Assembly (NCBI GenBank): GCA_027486555.1
Contig: JAIXOX010000003.1
Coordinates: 1 to 58,464 of the forward strand
Direction: 5' to 3'
DNA length: 58,464 nucleotides
Source of the DNA: Comamonadaceae bacterium
Lineage (GTDB): Bacteria; Pseudomonadota; Gammaproteobacteria; Burkholderiales; Burkholderiaceae_C
This document shows positions 26,186 to 35,458 of the stretch, in pieces. Each line of letters opens with the position of its first letter. Within the stretch, counting starts at the first letter, position 1. A model generated the notes under the pieces. It was not told where the DNA came from. It was given only the letters and a program-made list of their open reading frames with translations, and made no database searches. A program made the translations under genes and the position numbers.

Positions 26186-26230
26186 TGCAGAATAATCAGC
26201 ATAGAATTCTGAAAAATATTCAGTTCTGCA
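26186..26230. promoter_or_regulatory. Nested inverted repeats, probable IclR operator
   Basis: Outer arms TGCAGAA (26186-26192) and TTCTGCA (26224-26230) enclose an inner dyad CTGAA-AAATA-TTCAG (26209-26223). The set lies directly before the iclR start, in the divergent promoter region. Binding by the adjacent IclR protein is inferred from position. Confidence 0.5.
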
Positions 26231-26232
26231 AA

Positions 26233-27057
26233 ATGACCAAGACCTCAACAGGATCCGGTGTACTGGAAAGGGCTTTTGCCATCATTGGCCATTTGTCCCA
26301 TGCGCAACGCGAGGGTGCGCGCGTGACGCAAATTGCCAAAGACATCGGGCTGACGCAAGCCACCGTTCACCGCACTTTGCAAGCCCTGATTGCCCAGAAT
26401 GTGGTCGAGCAAGATGAGCGGACCAAACACTACCGTTTGAGCATCGAATTTTTTGTGTTGGCTGCACGGGCAGGCAACCCTTTGCATTTGCGTGACTTGT
26501 GTCGTCCATTGCTGCTGCGTTTGTCGGCCAGTTTGGGCGACACCTTGTTTTTACTGGCCCGCAGCGGATTTGATGCCGTGTGCATTGACCGCAGTGAAGG
26601 TCCTTTTCCTATACGGTCGTTCACGGGCGACATAGGCGGACGGGTCGCGCTGGGCGTGGGTCAGGGCAGTTTGGCCATTCTGGCTTTTTTGCCTGAGGCC
26701 GAACGCGAAGAAGTTATCCGTTTCAATGTGCCCCGTGTGCGCGAATTGGGCGCGCTTGATGAGGTTTATCTGAGGACCGAGATCGATCGGGTGCGGGTGC
26801 AAGGCTATGCGGACAAAAACACGGGTTTGCTGGAGGGCATGGCTGGCGTGGCGGTACCCATTTGTGACCGTGACGGCCATGCGGTGGCTGCGCTGAGCGT
26901 GGGCACCATTTCGGCCCGATTGAACGCAGAAAGATTGCATGCTGTCGTTGAGTTGCTGCGCAAGGAGGCTCAGCGCATATCCGTGCAAATCAACCCTTTT
27001 GACCCCACATTGCGCAGGCCGCTCTCATTTCTTGCGGCCTGGATGCCCAACGGTTGA
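26233..27057 (+). CDS. IclR-family transcriptional regulator of the adjacent transport/dehydrogenase operon
   Basis: A 274-residue protein with an N-terminal winged helix (VLERAFAIIGHL, ITQ-type VTQIAKDIGLTQATVHRTLQALI) and the C-terminal IclR ligand domain (residues about 90-260, GMAGVAVPICDRDGHAVAALSVG). The ATG at 26233 fits the domain start; a longer frame upstream lacks homology. It is divergent to the PotABCD-like/oxidase operon and probably regulates it, with the catabolic substrate as effector. It is followed by a convergent liv operon. Confidence 0.88.
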   Translation: MTKTSTGSGVLERAFAIIGHLSHAQREGARVTQIAKDIGLTQATVHRTLQALIAQNVVEQDERTKHYRLSIEFFVLAARAGNPLHLRDLCRPLLLRLSASLGDTLFLLARSGFDAVCIDRSEGPFPIRSFTGDIGGRVALGVGQGSLAILAFLPEAEREEVIRFNVPRVRELGALDEVYLRTEIDRVRVQGYADKNTGLLEGMAGVAVPICDRDGHAVAALSVGTISARLNAERLHAVVELLRKEAQRISVQINPFDPTLRRPLSFLAAWMPNG

Positions 27058-27084
27058 CCGCAGCGCAACCGTTGGAACAGAGCT

Positions 27085-28044
27085 TCACAAAGGCTTCTTG
27101 ATCCAGTTGGCGATCTCGCCAATGATGCCGCGCCTGAAAGCCAAAACGCAGACCACAAAGATCACGCCCTGGATGATGGTCACCCATGCCCCGAATTGAG
27201 CCAGGTAGTTTTGCATGCTCACGATCACCGCTGCGCCCACCACCGGGCCAAACAAGGTGCCCAGGCCGCCCAGCAGCGTCATCAAGACCACCTCTCCCGA
27301 CATGGACCAATGCACGTCGGTCAGCGAGGCCAGCTGGAACACCAGCGACTTGGTGGCTCCTGCGGTGCCCGCCAAGGCGCCCGAGATCACAAAAGCAATC
27401 AGCTTGAACATGTCGGTGTCGTAACCCAGCGAAATGGCGCGGTCCTGGTTTTCGCGGATGGCTTTGAGGATCTGGCCAAAGGGCGAATAAATGATGCGCC
27501 AGATCAGGGCAAAACCGGCGAGGAAAATCGCCAGCACAAACATGTACATGGCCGTGTTTTCTGACAAATCGAACACGCCAAACAGCTTGCCGCGTGGCAC
27601 TGACTGGATGCCATCTTCGCCGCCTGTGAAAGGTGCTTGCAGGTAAAAGAAGAACACCATCTGCGAAAACGCCAAGGTAATCATCGCAAAATAAATACCT
27701 TGTCGGCGAATGGCCAGCATGCCGGTCACCAGTGCCAGCAGCCCTGAGCAAGCCGTGGCAAACAACACGGCCAGCTCCGGGTTCCAGCCCCAAACTTTGG
27801 CCGCGTGGGCGGCTGCATAACCTGCAGTGCCCAAAAACATGGCGTGGCCAAACGACAGCAGGCCACCAAAACCAATGAGAAGGTTGAAGGCGCATGCAAA
27901 CAAGGCAAAGCACATGACCTTCATCAAGAAGATGGGGTAGACCCAGATCGGGGCGATGACCAGCACCATCACCATGATGGCAAAGGCCACCCACTGGTGC
28001 GTGAACGACTGGTTCTTGAATGAGGGCGTCGAGACTGTGGTCAT
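27085..28044 (-). CDS. livM: Branched-chain amino acid-type ABC permease LivM
   Basis: A 319-residue polytopic permease of the LivM family, beginning MTTVSTPSFKNQSFTHQWVA and with LLIGFGGLLSFGHAMFLGTAGY, the conserved LivM segment. REN and the loop FGQILKAIRENQDRAISLGYD contact the ATPases. It is the last gene of the livGFKHM operon and lies 4 bp after livH. In this family substrates include branched-chain amino acids, amides, urea and aromatic acids, so the ligand is not settled. Confidence 0.88.
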   Translation of the reverse strand: MTTVSTPSFKNQSFTHQWVAFAIMVMVLVIAPIWVYPIFLMKVMCFALFACAFNLLIGFGGLLSFGHAMFLGTAGYAAAHAAKVWGWNPELAVLFATACSGLLALVTGMLAIRRQGIYFAMITLAFSQMVFFFYLQAPFTGGEDGIQSVPRGKLFGVFDLSENTAMYMFVLAIFLAGFALIWRIIYSPFGQILKAIRENQDRAISLGYDTDMFKLIAFVISGALAGTAGATKSLVFQLASLTDVHWSMSGEVVLMTLLGGLGTLFGPVVGAAVIVSMQNYLAQFGAWVTIIQGVIFVVCVLAFRRGIIGEIANWIKKPL

Positions 28045-28048
28045 GGTC

Positions 28049-28933
28049 TTACTTCTGGGTGCCGAACAACCCGGCTGGCTTGATCAAAAGAACGATGGTC
28101 ATGATGATGAAAATCACCGTGCTGGAGGCTTCCGGGTAAAACACTTTGGTCAAGCCTTCGATCAGGCCCAAGCCAAAACCGGTGAGGATCGCCCCCATGA
28201 TGGAGCCCATGCCCCCAATCACCACTACCGCAAACACCACGATGATGATGTCGGCGCCCATGGTCGGGTTGACCTGGTAAATGGGTGCGGCCATCACACC
28301 CGCAAAAGCGGCCAGGCCCACGCCGAAGCCATAGGTCAGGGTGATCATGCGTGGCACGTTGATGCCAAATGCCTGCACCAGGCTGGGGTTTTCAGTGGCT
28401 GCGCGCAGATAAGCGCCCAGTTTGGTCCGCTCGATCACGTACCAGGTGGTCAAACACACCACCAGCGAGGCCACGATGACCCAGGCGCGGTACTTGGGCA
28501 AGAACATGAAGCCGGTGTTGTAAGCACCCTTGAAGACCTCGGGCACCGGATAAGGCATGCCCGAAGAGCCGAATTCGTGGCGAAACAAACCCTGAATGAT
28601 CAAGGCCAGACCGAAGGTGAGCAGCAGGCCATAAAGGTGGTCCAGCTTGTACAGCTTCTTGAGCATGGTGCGCTCAATCACCATGCCGGTAGCGCCCACC
28701 AAAATCGGTGTCACGATGAGCGATACCCAGTAATTGATGCCCAACTTGGTGAGCGACAGGTAGGCCACAAAAGCGCCCAGCATGTACTGGGCGCCATGGG
28801 TGAAGTTGATGATGTTCAGCAAGCCGAAAATCACGGCCAGGCCCAGCGAGAGCAACGCGTAAAAAGAGCCGTTGATCAGCCCGATCAGCAATTGCCCGAA
28901 CAGGGCTTGCGAGGGTATGCCAAAGATTTCCAT
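28049..28933 (-). CDS. livH: Branched-chain amino acid-type ABC permease LivH
   Basis: A 294-residue permease with LivH features: NGSFYALLSLGLAVIFGLLN near the N-terminus and RAATENPSLVQAFGINVPRM (the ATPase-docking loop). It has about eight hydrophobic segments. It forms the transmembrane core with LivM, encoded 4 bp downstream, and lies 33 bp after the binding-protein gene. Confidence 0.88.
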   Translation of the reverse strand: MEIFGIPSQALFGQLLIGLINGSFYALLSLGLAVIFGLLNIINFTHGAQYMLGAFVAYLSLTKLGINYWVSLIVTPILVGATGMVIERTMLKKLYKLDHLYGLLLTFGLALIIQGLFRHEFGSSGMPYPVPEVFKGAYNTGFMFLPKYRAWVIVASLVVCLTTWYVIERTKLGAYLRAATENPSLVQAFGINVPRMITLTYGFGVGLAAFAGVMAAPIYQVNPTMGADIIIVVFAVVVIGGMGSIMGAILTGFGLGLIEGLTKVFYPEASSTVIFIIMTIVLLIKPAGLFGTQK

Positions 28934-28966
28934 GATGATTCGACTTGCTTGAACAAAGGGGTGTGA

Positions 28967-30181
28967 TTACTTCTTGACCAGCGGGCACTCGCTCTCGGCC
29001 AAGGGGCGGAATGCCTCGTTGGCAGGGATGGTGGCGATCAACTTGTAATAGTCGTAGGGACCCTTGGACTCGGCAGGCTTTTTGACTTCGAACAGGTAGG
29101 CTGGGTGGATCTTGCGACCGTCAGCACGCACGGTGCCTTTGCCAAACAAAGGATCGTCTGTGGGCAGCTCTTTCATCTTGGCGGCGACTTTGGTGCCGTC
29201 ATCGGTTTTGGCGGCGTCCACGGCCTTCAGGTAGTGGATCACGCTGGAGTAAACGCCCGCTTGAACCATGGATGGGTATTTACCGCCCTGGGCGGCTGCA
29301 AAACGCTTGGTGAAAGCGCGGGTGTTGTCGTTCAGGTCCCAATAGAAGGTTTCGGTCAACTTCAGGCCTTGCGCGATGTTCAGACCCAGCGAGTGAACGT
29401 CGGGCAAGAACACCAGCAAGCCAGCCAGGTTCTGGCCGCCTTTGGTGATGCCGAATTCGGCGGCTTGCTTGATCGAGTTGGTGGTGTCACCGCCTGCGTT
29501 GGCCAAGCCAATGATCTTGGCTTTGGAAGCTTGTGCTTGCAGCAAGAAAGAGGAGAAATCTTGTGTTGGGAAGGGTGTGCGCACTTTGCCCACGACCTTG
29601 CCGCCGTTTTTCAGCACCACAGCTTCGGTGTCGCGCTCCAGCGCTTGGCCGAAGGCGTAGTCAGCGGTCAGGAAGAACCAGGTGTCGCCACCGCTTTTGA
29701 CAATGGCTTTGCCGGTGCCGTTGGCCAGCATCCAGGTGTCATAAGCCCAATGGATGGTGTTGGCGTTGCAGGCCTTGCCGGACAGGTCGGCGGTGGCCGA
29801 GCCGGAGTTGACGTGCAGCTTGCCCTTGTCGGCAGACAGTTTGGCAATGGCCAAGCCCACGGACGATGTGGGCACGTCGGCGATCATGTCGACCTTGTCG
29901 GTGTCGTACCACTGGCGCGCCACGTTGGAGCCCACATCGGGTTTGTTCTGGTGGTCAGCACTGACGATTTCGACTTTGAGCGTGCTCTTGGTCGCCTTGA
30001 TGTAGTCTTCGACGGCCATGCGGGCCGCAGTCACCGAGCCGGGGCCGGTGATGTCGGAGTACAGGCCCGACATGTCGTTCAGCACGCCGATCTTGACGAT
30101 GCCGTCAGAGATCTGTGCTTGGGCTGAGCCTGCAAAGGCGCAAGCGGCCATGGCAGCGAGGGAAATAAGTTTGTGTTTCAT
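28967..30181 (-). CDS. livK: ABC transporter substrate-binding protein, LivK/urea-amide family
   Basis: A 404-residue type I periplasmic-binding fold with a signal peptide (MKHKLISLAAMAACAFAGSA). The start IVKIGVLNDMSGLYSDITGPG and GSATADLSGKACNANTIHWAYDTW are typical of the leucine/amide/aromatic-acid binding group. It is placed between the ATPase and permease genes of the operon, with 33 bp and 25 bp gaps. Many close relatives bind aromatic or short amide compounds rather than leucine, so the symbol describes family rather than ligand. Confidence 0.88.
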   Translation of the reverse strand: MKHKLISLAAMAACAFAGSAQAQISDGIVKIGVLNDMSGLYSDITGPGSVTAARMAVEDYIKATKSTLKVEIVSADHQNKPDVGSNVARQWYDTDKVDMIADVPTSSVGLAIAKLSADKGKLHVNSGSATADLSGKACNANTIHWAYDTWMLANGTGKAIVKSGGDTWFFLTADYAFGQALERDTEAVVLKNGGKVVGKVRTPFPTQDFSSFLLQAQASKAKIIGLANAGGDTTNSIKQAAEFGITKGGQNLAGLLVFLPDVHSLGLNIAQGLKLTETFYWDLNDNTRAFTKRFAAAQGGKYPSMVQAGVYSSVIHYLKAVDAAKTDDGTKVAAKMKELPTDDPLFGKGTVRADGRKIHPAYLFEVKKPAESKGPYDYYKLIATIPANEAFRPLAESECPLVKK

Positions 30182-30206
30182 CGTGTTGTCTCCAGTAAGA
30201 AAAAAA

Positions 30207-30917
30207 TCAGACGCCCAGGTACTCGTTCAACATGCCCATCTTGGAGGACAGCTCTTGCGAGCTGAAGCTTTCCACCATCTGACCATGTTCCATCACATAA
30301 AACCGGTCCGCCAAGGGCGCGGCAAACCGGAAGTTCTGTTCCACCATGATGATCGTGAAGCCCTTGGCTTTGAGGGCCTTGATCATGCGGGCCAGCGCTT
30401 GCACGATGACTGGGGCCAAGCCCTCGGAGATTTCGTCGAGCAGCAAGAACCTTGCGCCTGTGCGCAGGATGCGGCCGACCGCCAGCATTTGTTGCTCGCC
30501 ACCTGACAGGCGGGTGCCGGGGCTGTTGCGGCGCTCCAGCAAATTGGGGAACATGTCGTAAATCTCTTCGACCGACATGCCGTTGGGGGCAATCACGGGC
30601 GGCAGCATCAGGTTTTCTTCGCAGGTCAGGGCCGAGAAAATGCCACGCTCTTCAGGGCAATAACCCAAGCCCAATTTGGCGATCTGGTGCGGTGCCCAGT
30701 TCACGGTTTCTTGGCCATTGATGGTGATGGAGCCAGTGCGACGGCCCACCAGACCCAGAATGGATTTGACGGTGGTGGTGCGACCGGCACCGTTGCGCCC
30801 CAGCAGGGTGACCACTTCGCCTTCGTTCACGGTCATGTTCACCCCATGCAGGATGTGCGACTCGCCGTACCAGGACTGCAGGTTGCTGATGCGCAAGAAT
30901 TCTTTGGAATCAGCCAT
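30207..30917 (-). CDS. livF: ABC transporter ATP-binding protein LivF (variant Walker A)
   Basis: A 236-residue ATPase. The Walker A reads GRNGAGRTTT, so the usual lysine of GxGK is arginine (codon CGC). LSGGEQQML is the signature, LLLDEISEGLAP the Walker B with Glu. The arginine variant may be an accepted variant in LivF relatives of this order or may weaken ATP binding. The ATG at 30915-30917 overlaps the livG stop by 8 bp; an upstream reading from 31007 only runs antisense-free into livG and was not used. It should work with LivG. Confidence 0.88.
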   Translation of the reverse strand: MADSKEFLRISNLQSWYGESHILHGVNMTVNEGEVVTLLGRNGAGRTTTVKSILGLVGRRTGSITINGQETVNWAPHQIAKLGLGYCPEERGIFSALTCEENLMLPPVIAPNGMSVEEIYDMFPNLLERRNSPGTRLSGGEQQMLAVGRILRTGARFLLLDEISEGLAPVIVQALARMIKALKAKGFTIIMVEQNFRFAAPLADRFYVMEHGQMVESFSSQELSSKMGMLNEYLGV

Positions 30918-31686
30918 GAGCACCCTCCAGTTGGTTGTCGGCGGTGCCCATGTAGGCTTCCAGCACTTGAGGGTTCTGCGACACCACGGCGTAAGGGCCT
31001 TCCGCAATCACTTGACCGCGTTGCAACACACTGATGGTGTCGGCAATTTTGGACACCACATTCATGTTGTGTTCCACCATCAAAATCGTGCGGTTGGCGC
31101 TGACTTTTTTGATCAGCTGCGTCACGCGGTCAACGTCTTCGTGGCCCATGCCTTGTGTGGGCTCGTCGAGCAACATCAACTCAGGCTGCATGGCCAAGGT
31201 GGTGGCGATTTCAAGGGCGCGTTTGCGGCCATAAGGCAACTCCACAGCTGTCAGGTCGGCCATGCTGCCCAGGTCCACTTGGTCGAGCAGGGCCATGGCT
31301 TGGTCGTTGAGTTGGTTCAGGCTGCGTTCGGAGCGCCAGAAGTGCATCGAAGTGCCGGTGGCCCGTTGCAAACCGATTCGCACGTTTTCCATCACCGTGA
31401 GGTTGGGGAATGTGGCCGAAATTTGGAAGGACCGCACAATGCCCCGACGCGCCACCTGTGATGGTTTTTCGGACGTGATGTCGTGGCCATTAAAAACAAT
31501 TTGACCCTTGGTCGGGATCAAAAACTTGGTCAGCAGGTTGAACACGGTGGTTTTGCCTGCGCCATTGGGGCCGATCAGCGCGTGGATTTGCCCGCGCTTG
31601 ACACGCAGATCGACACCGTTGACAGCGACAAAACCCTTGAACTCCTTAATGAGTCCCCGAGTCTCGAGAATGATTTCGTCAGCCAT
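30910..31686 (-). CDS. livG: ABC transporter ATP-binding protein LivG
   Basis: A 258-residue ATPase. Walker A GPNGAGKTT is canonical, ELPYGRKRALEIATTLA is the LivG-type signature region, and LMLLDEPTQGMG is Walker B. The ATG at 31684-31686 begins MADEIILETRGLIKEF, which fits LivG; a longer frame upstream carries a cysteine run with no homology. It is the first gene of the livGFKHM operon. Confidence 0.9.
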   Translation of the reverse strand: MADEIILETRGLIKEFKGFVAVNGVDLRVKRGQIHALIGPNGAGKTTVFNLLTKFLIPTKGQIVFNGHDITSEKPSQVARRGIVRSFQISATFPNLTVMENVRIGLQRATGTSMHFWRSERSLNQLNDQAMALLDQVDLGSMADLTAVELPYGRKRALEIATTLAMQPELMLLDEPTQGMGHEDVDRVTQLIKKVSANRTILMVEHNMNVVSKIADTISVLQRGQVIAEGPYAVVSQNPQVLEAYMGTADNQLEGAHG

Positions 31687-31904
31687 TGAGTTTTGTACCT
31701 GGACAACAAAGAATAAACAACAGCAGCATTCTGTGTGCTGCACAAAAGTCCCGGTACATGGTTATCCCGCGGTTCTGTCTCTTGTGTGACGAAATTCACA
31801 AGTACAGCCCTGCCAAAGTCAGAGATATGTCAATTTCTTGCGAGTTAAATTTTTTAAATACTTTGCGTAAAAAAGGGCTTGTGAGGGTCTTGAAAAACCA
31901 AACC

Positions 31905-32687
31905 TCAAGCCAGCACCATGCCGCCATCGACATGGATGCTTTGACCCGTCATGCCACTCGATTCGGACGAGCCCAAATACACCGCCAAACCTGCTATTTC
32001 GCTCGGGTTCAGGATGCGACCCAAAGGCACACGGGTCAATGCGGCCCTGACCAGCTCTTCGCCCGTCATGCCCGAGCTGTGAGCCACCTGTGCCTTGAGT
32101 TCTTCGACCATGTCGGTCTGGATAAAACCGGGACAAATCGCGTTCACGGTCACGTTGTGCGGACTGGCCTCCAAGGCCACACAACGCGTCAGGCCCACCA
32201 CAGCGTGTTTACTCACGTTGTAGGCACTTTGGTTGCGGGATCCCCATTTGCCGGCCGTTGACGCCATGTTGACGATGCGCCCGTGGCGACGTGCCTGCAT
32301 GCCCGGCAGCACCGCCTGGGTGAAATGCAGCACGCCAAACAGGTTCACATCCAGCATGTCCTGAAAGTCCTGCGGGGCATAGTCCAGAAAAGACTTGGCC
32401 CGGTACACGCCTGCGTTGTTGACCAACACATCCACTCGGCCAAAGTGTTGTTCGGCCTGCGCCACCGCTGCAAAGCACGCATCACGGTCGGTCACGTTCA
32501 GCCCGATGGTCATGATGCGCTCGGGCGTCAAGCCCAGCGCGTCTTTGACTTCACTGAGACGGGCCACATCGGTGGCGATCAGGCACAAGCTGGCACCCTC
32601 GCTGGCATACGCTTGCGCAATGGCCAGCCCAATGCCGCGACTGGCACCCGTGATGATGGCAACTTGCTGTTCCAGGCGCTTGCCCAT
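31905..32687 (-). CDS. Short-chain dehydrogenase/reductase (3-hydroxybutyrate/2,3-butanediol dehydrogenase-like)
   Basis: A 260-residue classical SDR. TGASRGIG is the cofactor motif, NNAGV follows, YNVSK carries the catalytic Tyr and Lys, and PGFIQTDMVEE the PG loop. The ATG at 32685-32687 starts MGKRLEQQVAIITGASRG, matching the family; a longer frame from 32804 was rejected as it adds unrelated residues. It is 22 bp after the desaturase gene on the same strand, so the two may be co-transcribed. The 218 bp between its stop and livG hold the liv promoter region. Confidence 0.83.
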   Translation of the reverse strand: MGKRLEQQVAIITGASRGIGLAIAQAYASEGASLCLIATDVARLSEVKDALGLTPERIMTIGLNVTDRDACFAAVAQAEQHFGRVDVLVNNAGVYRAKSFLDYAPQDFQDMLDVNLFGVLHFTQAVLPGMQARRHGRIVNMASTAGKWGSRNQSAYNVSKHAVVGLTRCVALEASPHNVTVNAICPGFIQTDMVEELKAQVAHSSGMTGEELVRAALTRVPLGRILNPSEIAGLAVYLGSSESSGMTGQSIHVDGGMVLA

Positions 32688-32709
32688 GTTCGATCCTTGA
32701 TGGGTTAAT

Positions 32710-33714
32710 TCAGATGAATGCGGCGCTCTTGCGTTGGCCCTTTGGTTCGCCGGGGGCGCTGCCGTCGTGCGGCTTGGACACCGCTTTGCGCAGCACCTGT
32801 GCATAACCTTCGGCCAACTCCATGCGTGGCCCGAAGCCTTGCGCGATCAACATGCGGTGGGCCGCAGGCAACTTCCAGCAAGGCGTGAACACAAACAGGT
32901 GGTGCTCCAGATGGTAGTTGACCCAATATGGGGCCAAGACCATGCGCATGCCCCAGTTGGTGAGCGTGGTGCGGGTGTTGCGCAGGCGGTCGTTGTTGTC
33001 GCCCACCACCGCATGCTCGGCAATGTTGCGAATTCGGCTGATCACCTGATACCAGGTCAGCAAAGGCAAAAGCCACAGCGCAAAGTAAGCCCACCACACC
33101 CCGGCTGCAGCGGTGACAGCAAAGATCGCCAAATTGGTGAGGAAAAAGTATTTTTCTGCAGCGATCAAGTTTTTCAGGCGCTGCAAGTGGCTGGGGCTGT
33201 CGCCCATTTCCATGCGGAATGTCTCCATGCGCCGCTGGTAGCCCGTGATGCCAAGGATGTCGCGCCGCATCTTGCGCCAAAAGCTTTGTCGGGTGATGGG
33301 AAAGGGGGCCGACAGGATCAGGTCAGGGTCCTCTTTTTGTTGCGTGTGGCGGTGGTGGCTCAGGTGGTAAGGGCGGTACAAGGTGAGGCTGGCCCCTACT
33401 GGCCAACCGCACAAAAATGCGCCCAGCGTGTCATTGAGTCGGGTGTTTTTGAACAAGGCCCGGTGCGCCGCATCGTGCATCAAGATGGCCAGACCCAGTT
33501 GTCTGCCGCCAATGATGACCACCGCGACGATGAAGCTCAAGGGGTTGGGCCAAGCGATGAAAAACGCCATGGCCAAAGCGATCACACCCCAAGCATGCAG
33601 CACCAGATAGGCGCCCATCCAGTCGGATCGGCCGCGCAAATAGGCGTCTTGTTCGGGGCTGAGGTGAGGTTGGGCGTCGACGGTCATGGCGTTGGGTGTC
33701 AGCGAAAACGCCAT
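32710..33714 (-). CDS. Membrane fatty acid desaturase family protein
   Basis: About 334 residues with four or more hydrophobic stretches and the three histidine boxes of di-iron desaturases/hydroxylases: HDAAH, HLSHH, and HLEHH near the C-terminus. These proteins act in the inner membrane on acyl chains; beta-carotene and alkane hydroxylases are distant relatives. A start at 33714 with GGGAAG upstream is preferred; codons further upstream (to 33819) and a downstream ATG (33687) are possible. An SDR gene follows, and the 236 bp before mnmE hold no gene I can support. Confidence 0.82.
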   Translation of the reverse strand: MAFSLTPNAMTVDAQPHLSPEQDAYLRGRSDWMGAYLVLHAWGVIALAMAFFIAWPNPLSFIVAVVIIGGRQLGLAILMHDAAHRALFKNTRLNDTLGAFLCGWPVGASLTLYRPYHLSHHRHTQQKEDPDLILSAPFPITRQSFWRKMRRDILGITGYQRRMETFRMEMGDSPSHLQRLKNLIAAEKYFFLTNLAIFAVTAAAGVWWAYFALWLLPLLTWYQVISRIRNIAEHAVVGDNNDRLRNTRTTLTNWGMRMVLAPYWVNYHLEHHLFVFTPCWKLPAAHRMLIAQGFGPRMELAEGYAQVLRKAVSKPHDGSAPGEPKGQRKSAAFI

Positions 33715-33950
33715 CTTCTTCCCGATGGTCGCTCCAATCAGTCGCTGACGCGACCTTTTGAGGGCGCTTTGTGCAGGCTGCACCTGGGGTCTTCGACCGC
33801 CGAGCGACGGGACTGCCAACGCATTGATTTGCAGGTCAATGACATCAGCGCCGACATGGATGACCGGGTGCAGGTGCGTGTTGGGGTGGTCGTTGCTGAA
33901 CGGTTACGACAAGAAAGCGCAAGGTTTTTCTGTCGTCGCGATGCCTGTGG

Positions 33951-35363
33951 TCATTTGCCGATGCAAAAACTCGAAAAGATCACGCCCAGCAAGTCGTCGG
34001 CACTGAACTCGCCGGTGATCTCGTTCAAGGCGTTTTGGCCCAGCCGCAGTTCTTCGGCCAGCAGATCCAGGTTTTGCGCTTGCGCCGCCAAATGGGCGTC
34101 GGCCACTTCCAGGTGTTCACGCACCCGGTGCAGCGCTTGCACATGGCGTTCTCGGGCTATGAACAGACCCTCGCTGGCTTGTTGCCAACCGGCTTGTTGC
34201 AGCAGTTGCTGGCGCAAGGCCTGCAGACCTTGTCCTGTGCGGGCCGACAAAGTCAGACCGCTGCGCTCGCCCAATGCCTGTGCAGCATCGGATTTGTTCC
34301 ACACATCGATCACGGCCACGCTGGCCGGCACACGGGCTTTCAAGGCCGCGGCGATGTCGGCATCGGCGCTGTCGTAATCGGCTTGGCCTGAACGCGTCAG
34401 GTCATGCAAAAACAGCACCGCGTCGGCGTTTTCAATCTGGCCCCAGGCGCGTGCAATGCCGATTTGCTCGACTTCGTCCACGCCCTCGCCTTCGCGCAAA
34501 CCGGCAGTGTCAATCACATGCAGCGGCACGCCTTCAATCTGAATGGTTTGCTGCACCACGTCGCGTGTGGTGCCCGCAATGGGTGTGACGATGGCCAACT
34601 CGGCCCCGGCCAGCGCGTTGAGCAGTGAACTCTTGCCCGCGTTGGGCTGGCCCGCGATCACCACCTTGATGCCTTCGCGCAGCAGCGCGCCTTGTTTGGC
34701 TTTGCCCAACACGGTTTGCAAGGCAGCTTGCAGGCGGCTGAGTTGACCTTGTGCATCGGCCTTTTGCAGGAAGTCAATCTCTTCTTCCGGAAAATCCAGT
34801 GTGGCCTCGACCAGCATGCGCAGGTGGATCAACGCATCACGAAGCAGATGAATCTCTTTGGAAAAATCGCCCGCCAACGAACGGCTGGCGCTGCGTGCGG
34901 CGGCCTCGGTGCTGGCGTCGATCAGGTCGGCAATGGCTTCGGCCTGTGCCAAGTCGATCTTGTCGTTCAAAAAGGCGCGTTCAGAAAACTCACCGGGTTG
35001 CGCCACCCGCAAACCCGCTAAACGCGGCTGGCCCGTGGCCGGGTCTGTTTCTGCGGCCGCCTGCAGGCATCGCGCCACCAGCAGCTGCAGCACCACCGGC
35101 CCCCCGTGCGCCTGTAATTCCAGAACGTCTTCGCCTGTGAAGGAGTGTGGGGCCACAAAGTGCAGCGCCAAGCCGTGGTCAATCGGGCTGCCATCGGCAT
35201 CTGCAAAAGGCAGGTAGGTGGCTTCACGGGCTTTCAGTTGCCGCCCACAGAGTGCCTGAATCAGCGATGACAGCTGGCGACCAGACACCCGCACAATGCC
35301 CACCGCCCCGCGACCAGGTGCAGTGGCGATGGCGACGATGGGTTCTTGGTGTCTGGCGAGCAT
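33951..35363 (-). CDS. mnmE: tRNA uridine-5-carboxymethylaminomethyl modification GTPase MnmE
   Basis: A 470-residue potassium-dependent GTPase that with MnmG modifies U34 of certain tRNAs. The N-terminal formyl-THF binding domain starts [21 protein letters not shown]. The G domain has [12 protein letters not shown] (G1), TTRD (G2), DTAGLR (G3) and NKSD (G4). The C-terminus ends CIGK, the conserved CxGK. The ATG at 35361-35363 starts the family fold; longer frames run upstream without homology. It lies in the conserved mnmE-yidC-yidD-rnpA-rpmH block on the left side of oriC, separated from yidC by a terminator. Confidence 0.95.
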   Translation of the reverse strand: MLARHQEPIVAIATAPGRGAVGIVRVSGRQLSSLIQALCGRQLKAREATYLPFADADGSPIDHGLALHFVAPHSFTGEDVLELQAHGGPVVLQLLVARCLQAAAETDPATGQPRLAGLRVAQPGEFSERAFLNDKIDLAQAEAIADLIDASTEAAARSASRSLAGDFSKEIHLLRDALIHLRMLVEATLDFPEEEIDFLQKADAQGQLSRLQAALQTVLGKAKQGALLREGIKVVIAGQPNAGKSSLLNALAGAELAIVTPIAGTTRDVVQQTIQIEGVPLHVIDTAGLREGEGVDEVEQIGIARAWGQIENADAVLFLHDLTRSGQADYDSADADIAAALKARVPASVAVIDVWNKSDAAQALGERSGLTLSARTGQGLQALRQQLLQQAGWQQASEGLFIARERHVQALHRVREHLEVADAHLAAQAQNLDLLAEELRLGQNALNEITGEFSADDLLGVIFSSFCIGK

Positions 35364-35418
35364 GGACGATGGCAAACGTGTTTGAAGGGTGAGGGTTGAT
35401 TGGCAAAGGTCCAAGACC

Positions 35419-35445
35419 AAAAAAAGGCCGCTTTCGCGGCCTTTT
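35419..35445 (-). terminator. Rho-independent terminator downstream of yidC
   Basis: AAAAGGCCGC-TTTC-GCGGCCTTTT forms a 10-bp stem. On the reverse strand it is followed by seven Ts (35419-35425), 14 bp after the yidC stop, ending the rpmH-rnpA-yidD-yidC operon. Confidence 0.9.
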
Positions 35446-35458
35446 GAGTGAGCAGGTA

